DNA from: Mermis nigrescens
Lineage: Eukaryota; Nematoda; Enoplea; Mermithida; Mermithidae
Assembly: GCA_036768485.1 (NCBI GenBank)
Contig: JAVLUZ010000157.1
Location: 13,256,011-13,320,010 of the forward strand
Length of the DNA stretch: 64,000 nt
Direction: 5' to 3'
The notes beneath the pieces are model-generated. The model ran no database searches. It had not been told where the DNA came from and worked only from the letters and a program-made list of their open reading frames with translations. This document shows, piece after piece, positions 50,189 to 62,100 of this stretch. The translations under genes and the position numbers were made by a program. Within the stretch, counting starts at the first letter, position 1, and every line of letters begins with the position of its first letter.

Positions 50189-53100
50189 GAGGTAAATAAA
50201 TAAAGTTGTTTGTAAAGATGAATAACAACTTTAATAACAACTTTTTTAAATAATAATAACAATAATACAACAACTTGTTTGTGAAGTTGAATAACAACTT
50301 TACAAACGAGTAAATATTCTTGCATTAAACTGGCAAAGCTAATAGAAAATTTCAATAGCTGAATTGAGTTTTCCTTATTGAGCACAATAATCTTCCAGTG
50401 ACACCATGAGTTTTCCGAATATCAGCTGAGAGAAACTAATTTTTGAAATCTTAAACAGGAGTAATATTTCTCACATCTCCATTCCCATGTGTGATGTGTA
50501 TAATACTCGTGTGTATGCATGTAACCCTCATTTTCACCTACGTTGTGACTCAAATTATGCAGTCACGCCTAATAGACAATCAAGTTAACAGTATTAAAAT
50601 CGACCACTTTATGATTCTCCAATAACAAGATTCGACCAAGCCCAGCACAGAATTTCAGCAAATAGAATATTCACTTTTTTACCGAATGATAACAAAGTTG
50701 TTTTCGATAAAGACTTGCTGGGTACTTTTAAAATTTTGATCAAGACAACAAATGTTTGATCTATTACGCCTGTGTGGAAAGAATACCTTGTCAGTAGTTA
50801 ATCAGCCAGTCTAAGTGATGAGCTCCACTATGGTAACTTGGTTGAAAATAGGTGGACAACAGTGATTCTGTTCGATCAGCCCATCCAAGTATTGTGATGG
50901 CTTATTCCACGAATGAGCTGGTATAGGCTATCGCTCAGATGGATAGTACTTTTATACATCTTTATTACTTGTGCGAGTTCATATCGCACAGTGTAATTAT
51001 TTTCAGATAAGTTTTCATAATCGATAGGAGTGAGCGGCGAATCTGTCTTCAGCTTTTACCTGTTCTCACAAAGCCCGATGATTTCCTTGAGAATATTCAA
51101 TCACTCATTAATAAGCACATCTAAGATGAAAAATTCTATGAAAGAAAGAAAGCTATCCGAAATCCTACAAAGAAATAAATACAAGATTACTAAATTGTCT
51201 ATAACAATTCATGGAATTTGAGTATTATTACCTGATTAATTATTCGTAATGAGTAATTCTTATTTACCTGAAGTTTCGGCGCGTAGGAATATCAGAGTGC
51301 ACCAATACAGTACCAGACGTACAGCGCCTTCGACATCTTTTTCCATTTTAACTAAAAAATTGGGTTGACGATACATCAATAAAAACTAATTTATAAATAA
51401 AAAGACTTGCACTTGACCTATAAATCAATTAAATCAAGGAATGGATCAAAATTTACATTGGAATTTTCGCAGTTAATGAGGTTTCGAGATTAGTTATAAT
51501 GCCGTCTCTGTGAATCTATATCGCATCCGCTATTACTCCCCATATATTCTAGGTTTTAGGCTTATTCATACAATTTGATTTAGTTTTTTATGGTTAAAAT
51601 TTAACAAGTTTCATTTAACCTGTAATCATTTAATCTTGTAATCTTGTGATCATTTCCTGAGACCACCGTACAACTCATAAAATTCGCCTAGCAAATTCAT
51701 TGAGAACAGAATTTACGCTCATGTATAGTCTTGAATCGACGTAGTAACAGATTATAGCATAATACGCCTAACTACAAGAGTGAATCTTGAAGGGGTCAAC
51801 ATAAAAATGCAGCAAATTCTACAAATCAAGCTTTTCCAATTCGGAAAAATTACACTGCCTGTTAATTATTCATCAAAAATTACACATATCGCATTTAAAA
51901 ATTAAACCAACAATCTCTCCTGTTGAAAATCGCTGTGAGTCATCGGGTACTGTAAGTTTTTAGTTTTAGGACCGCGCCAACTAATCAATAAGAATTAAAT
52001 TGAAAGGGCTTTCTGAATGAGCGTACATAATATAAAATACTTAAATGATAAATCTAACTGATTATTCGACGGTGAATTAGGAACCATTTTTCTGTACAGC
52101 GGCATAAAAACATGCATTGCCACGAAAATGATGAAGGTCTCGGTTTTTAAACAATTTCTAGCCAGCAAAGTTGACAGCAAGACGCCCAAAGGATAATGAA
52201 TTGCAGAATCACAACGCTAAAAATGTTTCACAACAAATAAGTATAACGCGAGCAAAAACGCCTTAGTGACTTAACTTTCAGCATGTTATGCGCTTACAAA
52301 AAAACTGATGGTTCACTTTCGAATCTAATATGCACTACAAAGCCAACTAAACGATTCATCCATCCATAAACTCAACCAGCATGATAATTAACTTTGCATG
52401 ACATCTGAAAAAGTGGCATTTGAAAGCTAAGTTGAAAGTTAAATTTTGAAACATAAATTCCATAAACTCTCTGAATGACTAGGAAGAGTATTTTTAGATA
52501 TTTGTAAGAAGCCTATGCAAACCTGAGATCGCAATAAAGTTCGAAAAACAGTCTACGAGATAAACAATCGATTTAAGTGGTAAAAAAGTAAGACTAATAG
52601 TACCTATAAACCAATTTCATCTTAAAAAATTCGAAATGTTATAGGGTACATTGAAAATAAAGACATGTGCTTTTCTCCGAATACTCTATATTCTATGTGT
52701 TGTGCGGAGGCTCGTAGCTGAATGCCCTTTATTGTATTTGTATGTGCAGAGGCTCGTAGCCAGGTTTTTATTTCGTGGAGACATAAGATTTTGAAAGTCA
52801 AATGACTCGAGAACCATTTGGGGTAGTCAAAAATAAAGGCATGAGCTCTGCACAATGGTGAAAAAAATTTCCGGAAAATTTTCCGTATTGTTTACTTTAT
52901 TTTACAATCATGAACAAAAATCTATCGCTAAACTATGTATCTACGCAATTGATTTCTCGTCATCCAGTCCATAAACAAGTACTAAATGTTTTTCGTCTTT
53001 GTACTCCATTTTTGTGCTCTGCAAAGAAAGACAGTTGGAAAATAGTGATTCAACATTAAGCACCGGAAGAAATTCGACATGTTCTTCAAATCAAACTCGA

Positions 53101-56100
53101 TTTTGAGCGCTTTAAAACAGAGAAATATGCAGCAACAATTCATGCGGCGCGAAGCGCTGCAAAATTTCGCGTTTACTAGCTTAAAAATACGCAAACAACC
53201 TGCTTAGGCGATTTTCCTTAAGAGAAAAATTTTTTACCGTTTTGGGGGCAACTGCGCCCTTGCCCCTCTTGCCCATGGGCCTCTATATATGCACATATAT
53301 GTATAAACGTATGAAACATATTTTGCATTAGTTTTAAGAGTACAATTTTATTATAATTTTTTAATAAATCTCAACGTGACTTGATCTTTTCATTCGAAAC
53401 TTCCATATAGTTATGTACATAGGTACAAGCTATGTAAAAATAAAATCAGTTCCTCGCTTTTAACTCCTAACTTCTTCACACTAAAAACAGTAATTTTAGC
53501 ATTCATTTGAAATGATGCGAAGATTACATTCTGAAATTGCATTCATAAGCATAGAAAAAAATTTTGTTAAAGAGAAGCGTCGAAAAGACGATGATTTCAA
53601 CCAAAACATTTATGAAATTCAAAAAATTGAAGGATATTTAAATAGGCGTCAGCAGGCAAGTATCCATGATTTTATTCAGGGAGAGGGGGCTAAAATTTCA
53701 AGGTCAGATACCCCGAGAAACCATTGGGAGATGGGCAAAAATAAAGACATTTTGAGCGTATCTTGACGAGCTCTATGCAATAGTACAGAAAAATCCCAAG
53801 AAAAAATTTTAAAAATTTTCATATATTTAATACTCATATTATACAAATATATCGTTTAAATAAATTACACAACTGATTTGTCATTATTCAATCGACAAAT
53901 AATTTGCTAGCTTCTACCCTTGTATTTAATCTTTGTGATTTACAAAGAAAAAGAACATAAAGAAAATGAATAATTCGGCGCGGAGCGCCGAAAAAATTTG
54001 ACATGTTCTACATGTCTAACTCAATCTTGAGCGATTTTGGGCGGACTAGAAGACAAAAACTATGGATAAACAATAAACCCGCCGCGAAGCGCCGAAAAAT
54101 TTTGAGTTTACAAGCTCAAAAGTACGCTAAAAAACTGTTTTAGTGGTGTTTTAGACCTACTTCGAAAATTTTTCATCTTTCCCTCTGGGGGACCCTTGTG
54201 GGTTAAAAAAAATTATTTTTCATTTCCGAGGGGCGCCCCCCCCCTCCTGCCCCCTTAAATACGAGCCTGGGCGTCAATCGCCCTTTTTAAAAGTTGAACA
54301 CCTTTTATTCACCTCATCCGCATTTTAGTAACGTTATGAAGGCTTACATCTATCATCCTGAGAAATTCTGGCGAACCGTATTCAAATGGCTGCTTGGGGC
54401 CGGAGATTTTGAATGAAGCGGTCAGTACCTTCAATATAGACACCCAATCTGCTGCTATAGTGGGACAAGCGGTGGTAACATCGGCGCACAATCGAGCAAT
54501 TTCCAAAATCCTATCCAAAATTTTGCCAAATAAGTCACACTCATAGTTGCAAGTTAAAAAGCTAAAGAAATTAATTTCTAATTCTCTCTCATATTTTCAA
54601 AGACACGGAAAGTGGAGCAACATAAAGATGAAGAAATAAGAATGAAAATAAAAAATGACAATTGATTATGCAAAACTGAGCAAAAGACAAGATTTTTAGA
54701 GAAATGCACAGATTTTCTAAGACAGTTTTGAACACACGTGTGCAATGCCGCGCCACTTGCGCCACCGGGTGGCGCCAGAAGGCACTTCGGTACCTTCAGA
54801 ACCTGAGTGGCGCCAGAAAAAAAACAGTTTTTGATTGGGAGTAGAATTTTTGACCCAAAAACAAAAAAAGTGAGAAAATGATACAACCAACCAACTAGCC
54901 AACCAACCAACCAACTTACCGGCCAAGCAACCAGCTAACTAGCTAACCAAACAACCAATCAACCGGCCAACCAACTAACCAAGTAGCCAACCACATGACC
55001 AGCCAACTAGCCAACCAAACAACCAACCAACCACCTACCCAACCAAACAACTAACCAAGTGGCCAAACAAACAACCAACCAACCAACCAACCAACCAACC
55101 AACTAGCCAACCGCTCAACCAACCAACTAGCCAACTAACCAACCAACTAACCGGCCAACCAACCAACCAATTAGCCAACCAAACAACTAACCAATCGGCC
55201 AAACAACCGACCAACTAGCCAACCCGTCGGCCAAACAACCAACCAACTAGCCAACCAACCAACCAACTAACTGACCAACCAACCAACCAACCAACCAGCC
55301 AACTAACCAGCCGACCAACCAACCAACCAACCAACCAACCAACCTCAACAAAAGGACTCCGGTACCTTCAGAACCAAAATCTATTGCCCAGGTATGGTTT
55401 TGAATAAGTAGGTATGTGGAATAGCTCCTTAAATTTAGAAAGCGTTGATTTTTAAGAGATAATTAGACAAATTAGAAAAAAGGAAAGAAATGCAGCAAGC
55501 ACATTCAAAATTCATTTGCATAATGCATGATTTCTAAAAAAATGGATCGGTCATACATATTTATGTAAGTGTATATGTATGCAGGGTCGTATCTACGGGG
55601 CGGGAGCGGACGCCCCCACTCTTGGCCGAAAAAATTTGAAAGGCACGAAAATGTACGAAAAGATGAAAAAATGCATGACTTTGACGTAGAATCTTCATTT
55701 TTTCGGCGCTTCGCGCCCTATGTGGAATAACTTCCATAATTTTAATTCAAGCGGACTGAGAAACGACACTTTTTATACCCTTTGGGTGAGGAGAAATTTT
55801 TTTCAAAAACTTTGAATTTTATGATATTAATGGACAGAGGATGTCGGCAAACGTCGCAGGATGCGGTTTTCGGGAGCAATCTCGACCAATTTCCCGAGAT
55901 ATAGACCAATTCATGTATAATCCACCCCCCATGGCCGAATCCTGGACACGGGCCTATATGTATGCGAAAATTTATAATCCAACAACAGAGGACCAATTAG
56001 TCAAGCGTTTGAGGTGCCGGTAGCACTGTAAAGGCCAGTCTCTATCCACGCAAGTAAGAAGTCTATTTACTGAAATTTGTTGCCAATTGTCTTCGAGGAA

Positions 56101-59100
56101 TCACACATGAGCTTTACAAGGTATGTTAGCAGAGCATCTTAACTAGCAGTCCATACATGTAAGAAGGGAGGATCCCCACCCAAAGTCGGACGTCCCTCTT
56201 CCCCCAAAGCCAGAAAATTTTTGACTCCCCCCCCCGATTTTGAGGAAAAAATCTAATTTTTTGGACATTTTTAGGCGTTTTTTGGCAGTTTTTGGCCAAA
56301 AATTGGAGGTCATTTACCCCCTCCCCCTGAAAATGGTTGGGACCATGCGTGGGCAGCAAGAAAATTCTGGGGGAGGGGAGTGCAATATTTTTCAAAGGTC
56401 AAAAAATTGCCTAAAAATGGTGGCATGACGAAAAACACCATTTTTCAACGTTTCTCATCAAGCACTATCCATTGGCATCAAAAAAATTGCGAAAATTCCG
56501 AAAAAAATTTTAAAAATTGAATTCTAGGGGGTTTGATTTCTGGGGGGATATTTTGGTTTCTCGGGGGGCGCATACCCCCAACTCCCCTCCCTCACGCCCA
56601 GGTGTGGCTGGAACCCCCAAATTTCGAGCCGTTACATGTATGTAGCAGTATCTGAATAAACTAAAAATGTATTCAAAATGAAAATCCTTTCGCTGTTTCG
56701 ACAATTAGCAGCAAGCGATAACACTGCGTTTGCAACGAAACTGTAACGGGCACTCGGATCCTCGGCCAGCTTATTCAAAAGATCTCCATCAATCTCCTTC
56801 CTTTTTTAGACAGTAAGAAAACAATTCGATGAAATTATTTTTTAAAAAATAATAAAACAATTTCACGAAAAGGCGACTCTTTCACAAACTTCATATAAGC
56901 CAATACTAAAGCTTTGAAAAAAAGAAAAAATTTATTAATAATAATAATACCGTCAATGCCTCAAAAATTGATAATAACGCGTACAAAAACGACAAAAAGC
57001 GACGGTTTCTAGTCCACTTCAAAAATTTCTGCGAAAAAGTTTCGACTTATCTTTCTTCGGCAGTAATTTGTCCTAATTTCCCAGAAGAAAATTAAGCTTT
57101 CTTCCTTCTGGGGTTTGGACCTTACGTGGATGCACATTAAGATCGAACTGGTGTTTAGCTACTTTGGAATCGACAAGACTGCCATTTTTGTCAAATGGTT
57201 CTCAAAATTGTATTATCGCCGCAGTAATGCAAAAACTACTATAATTAACAATTTCTGGTCGATTGCAAGCACTTTCGCACGAAGGCTGTACGTATTTATC
57301 CAGTTTTTGACCTAAATTTTACATTTTCCGAGAAAATTCTGCATTCGGCTTTCTGGGGGTCTAAACCTATTTCAATCTAAAGTGGGGGAGGTGTCAGTAA
57401 GTGAGTTTTTAGAACAAAATGACCTAAAAGCTGGTATAAAAGCTAAAATAGCGTTAAAACAACATTATTCGCAGTTTTCATGCATTTTTGGCCTTCATTT
57501 TGCCTGATTTTGCCAGGAAATTTTCCATTTCCTATTCTAGGAGTCTAACCAACCAAACTTTCCACGTGCATGTGTAGTCTAGATCCAAGCCCCCGCTCGA
57601 GTCCCTCACTTGCATGTCTTGTCTAAACCCCCGAGCCATCAAGTGCATGTCTGTTGTGTTCATGATTAGTTAATATAAATGATAAAAAACCTCTACTCAA
57701 TAACACCAACGTGCCATGAAAAAGGCATATGTCTGAGAGACTTGGGTTTTACTATTCAAAAGTAAAGCAGGCAACTAAAGTAGTGAGCGCTATTTCGAAT
57801 TACCTTGTATCTTCGAATATTCCAATAGCGAAGTTCCTATCCCAATTAAGACGACCCATAGGAGGCATCGTAACTTCAGGGCAGCGAGCTGCTTCAGCTT
57901 TGAATTTCAGCGGTGCGTAAAGTTTACAACATTCCTTGCGTATATCGATGCTACAGTTGTAAATTTCGTCCAAAAACGAAAAGATACAACGCTCGGCCGA
58001 AGCATTACTCAGCAATGGATCTCTATGCTGCACCAGCGCTAGTAACCTATGATGCATTTCATATATAAATTCGTTAAAATGAAATGTTTAAATTGATTTA
58101 AAATCCATAAAAAAATTTTACAAGCAGCGCAAATGGTACCGATCATGCGTTAACAAAAAAGTTTATGCAATTTACGCCATGCAGAAAGGCATTTTACGAC
58201 GATAATATAGGCATTTCACTGATTTAAATCGTTTTTTAGGCAAACTTTCTAAAAATTCCGAGTAAATTGATAACATATCAAATTCGGTTCCCCCACACCT
58301 GTCGACTTGTTTTATTTCATCAACATCAGCGGACAGTTCTTTACCTCTATATTAAAATTGTCTACGCGTTTTAAATTAAATTCAAATGCGTTGATTGATT
58401 CTAATTTTGAAAATAATTCCAACTCACCAAATTACAAAATAAAAATATTTTATTCAGGCCTGTCAAAAGACCCGGAACTTTTGAAAGGAACATAGGGAAG
58501 TTTTGTGGAAGATAAACTTGAGCTTAATGACCGGTTACATTCTTTAATTTCCTTTAGAGTAATCGCTATTTAAAAATCGATAATTTTCGGCAGAAAAGCG
58601 CTCCAACAACTAATTATATTAAGCCAGACATCAATTATGCTTTATACAGTTATCTAACTGTGAGATCGATTGGTTGATTCCTCACGAAAAGCACTTCATC
58701 TTGCGTAAAACAAAAGTTCTAGAGGTACCTACGTACATGAACAAGATTTTTCAACTGTAAATTTTGTGTAAAATATGCTTAACAAGGTCAGTGAATTGTG
58801 GTGATCCGACAAAAGAGTGTCTATTAATATTACGTCAGACTATTCGGGAATTCAATGCTCAGACCCCTCTCAAAAGTGACCGATTAAAGATGATATTCTG
58901 TTTGATCAAATATATATTTCAATCGTTGCTTCTTTAGTTATCGCTAGGAAATTAGATCCTTCGACTACCATTAGCTCTTGCTCAGGTTTGCTAGGTCAAT
59001 ATAACAGCATAGGTGGGCATAATCGTTGGTTCAACATGGCGTTATTAAAGCATATGACTGCGTTCTATGTGCATGTATTAAACATAATATTGACCCAGCA

Positions 59101-62100
59101 ATCCTAAGCAAAGCTTCAGGAGAATAAGGAGTTCAACGTTAAGATTCTTCTAAACTGATGAACATAGTTATGTGTTACATACGAGGTTGCTGGGGATGTC
59201 TACATTCAGAATGTATGCTTACAGCTTCCAAATGCTCGTCAATTCTTCGGTGGAATGAAGAGAATATGTCAAGTATTTGCTCAAGTAACCAATGCAGCAT
59301 AATGCCAAAGTGAGTACGAAGTTCGATGCCGAAATCAACGAACAATTTCGAACAGACACGAGGCACTGCTCAACTTTAGGTAACAATGCCAAAATCTAAA
59401 CATGCGCACACATCTCTGAGATTCAAATTTTAGGATATATGTACAGCAAACGCGTTAGCAGATACATATGAATAAACTTTAAACGAGGGTCAGGGTGCGC
59501 CTGAGGCATGGAAGTGACGTCGCCTTTTTAGATAGAAACAGAAGACGTAGAAGATAAAATGTAAAAGGATTTGAAGTAATTAAAGTTACGATTTTTTTAA
59601 ATTGTCATTCTGCTTAAACCCTCTAACCGTTTTCGACTTTCTTCGTATTGAAAACATATCTAAATGACTGTGAAACGTAAAAGGGTGATATTCTGCATAA
59701 GACCACACCCATATCCAGGATTTAATTGTCGAAAATTCTGAAGGCACATATATCGAGAAAGAATTATTAGAAGTAAAAATGTAAGAGGAGGATGGGGATC
59801 CTCCCAAGTCGGTTTCCCCCAATCCCCTAGGAGCAAGAAAATTTTTATCCCCTTCCCCATTAAACGAATTTTTCGGCCGTTTTTAGGCGTTTTTCAGCCG
59901 TTTTTGGCCAAAAAATTGGAGGTCATATTACCCCCTTTCCCTAAAAAATGACCAGGGACCATACATGTAAAGCATGGGAATTCTGGGGGGTCAGTCCCAA
60001 ATTTTTTTAAAAGTGCCCTTTTTTGGCTTAAAAACGATGGGTACACGTCAGAAACACTGTTTGTTGACGTTGCAGACAATGCTCGCTCTTTCTATAGCAT
60101 AAAAACGTAAAATAAATCTCGAAAAAATTTGATTTAATCGTACAAAATATAGTGAAAAAATGTGCGTATGGCGCGAAGCGCCGAAAACTTTGAGATTTTT
60201 GAGTCAAAAACGAGCTAAAAACGCCTAAAAAAGCACACTTTTTACAACTAATACCAACTTTCACAAGAAAATCGACAATTATGAGGGTTCGCATCCATTT
60301 TGCGGGGGTCACTTGCCATTCTGGGGGGTCAAACCCCCAAGAACACGTCTGCCGGGGACTTCCCATCCGAAATTTTGAGCAATTACATGTATGATTAGAA
60401 GAAAGGCAAAAATACATAAGGGCTTTTTGGAGCGTAACTCGGCGAGCTCTAAACAATGGTGAAAAAATTTTGAAAATTGCTTTATTTAATCGATACTCAT
60501 ATTCATATGTAAAAAAGCTATCGTTCATACTATCTACACAACTGATTTCTCATGAACAATTTCTCAACTTTTGTCCTTTTACTCAACTTTTGTGCTTTGC
60601 TGAGAATATTGACACAGAAAATGAATGATTCAGCGCGAAGCATCGAAAAATTTTTACATGTTTACCATGCCAAACTCATATTTGAACGATTTATGAAGTC
60701 GAAACTGTACATAAACGATAAACGACGGAAAGTTTTCCGCTTAATAGCTAGCAAGTACGCTGAAAAGCTGCTTTAGCAGTCTTTTGAACGCATTTGGAAA
60801 ATTTTTAATTTGTTGCTCTTTTTTCATTTCGCGAATAAGACGCTCCCCTTGGATACGAGCCGGGTCAACAAAGGGTCCATGCATGCTCATATGGGTGAGA
60901 ATATAACCTCCGTAAGAGGTCGACCGGCCAGACAGGTACTGTCCAGCGATTTTGAGCTGACAGAACCTTTTTTGCATCATTTTTGAGGACAAAAGCAGTA
61001 ATATTGTCAAAATGTGAATAATATTTTTATGCGCTTTTCACTTAAAAAGCGCCCGAAATTGATTAATTTTTATATTTGTTAATCTTAAAAGCGATACAAT
61101 GCAGTCAAAGTGGACTAAAAATGCTTTTAAAATGCGGTATTATCACGAAAAAGCGTTTCATAGGCTATTTTGACCATTTTCACAGTTTGAATAGCAAAAA
61201 ATCGTAAGACAAAATAATATCTTTCGAATTTCTGGGATTTACCCCCTCCCCTGCCAACCCTGACCTTATGCATCTATGATACGGTTATGATTATTCAACA
61301 GATTATGATTCAGAAGTATTTTCAGGTTTAAAATGGAACAAAAATATAAGCGAAGCAGTCATAAACTAAAAATTAGCACAAAAAAGAAAAGATAAAACTG
61401 CGACTGCAAACGCTATCCCGATTAAAATTTCGCAATTATTCGCCAGTTTGAGATAAACTATAGTTCTAATCAACAGTTCGATGGAATGTAAAAAAATCAA
61501 GTTTGATATGTCAATATCGGCGACAAGTGCGCCCTAAAGACTCCGGTATCTCACCGCTTCAATGAATTCTAGCATTCCGCTCAAGTTGTAAGATGATTCG
61601 TACAGGGACAACATAAAGTCTAAATTGTCAACATTGGGCAAGTAACTCGATTGGTGCGAAATGAAATCACGAATTTGTTCCAGGCAAGCGTCCGCACACG
61701 AATCGGTCACAACGTATTGGTCATAATAAACCAAAGCTCTAATCAAAGGAGTGTATTTCTTTCCTTTTATGTTTTTTATTACAAAAATAGGTACCTACCA
61801 CATAATTTGACAGGACATTACTGTATCCCTCTGAATATTAGTGATTTCGACCTTTACTGTGCACAAAGCGTGTCGTATATCTTAAGAGACGGGTTGACTT
61901 TACAAAAAAATCAATTACAATATCGTTTGGTCAAGTCCACACATGGGCGTGGGATGCTGTAGACCCCCCAAAACAAAGAGACCTCCAGAATTAAATTTTT
62001 GGCATTCTTTTTATTTTTGCCAGTTTTACTCCAACCACAAGAATTTGGCTGCTGCCTCTGTAAGGTAACGTCTTCGGCAAACTTATAATATCGGGGACCG

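Larger units (their letters stand above)
54511..56686 (-). other. MED12 intron 6, apparent GA-AG intron with 8-bp direct repeats
   Basis: On the - strand it starts GATTTTC and ends TTGGATAG. The octamer AGGATTTT occurs at both junctions (plus-strand AAAATCCT at 54505-54512 and 56681-56688). Contents: the AACC tract, MITE 55582-55956, and family-B and -C repeats at about 56148-56640. I see no terminal inverted repeats just inside the octamers. Confidence 0.7.

Noticed and set aside
59175..59366. 63-codon - frame ([15 protein letters not shown]...) taken at first as the MED12 exon
   Set aside because: It does not align with MED12. A different frame over 59223-59365 aligns well and has the right phases, so this one is a shadow.
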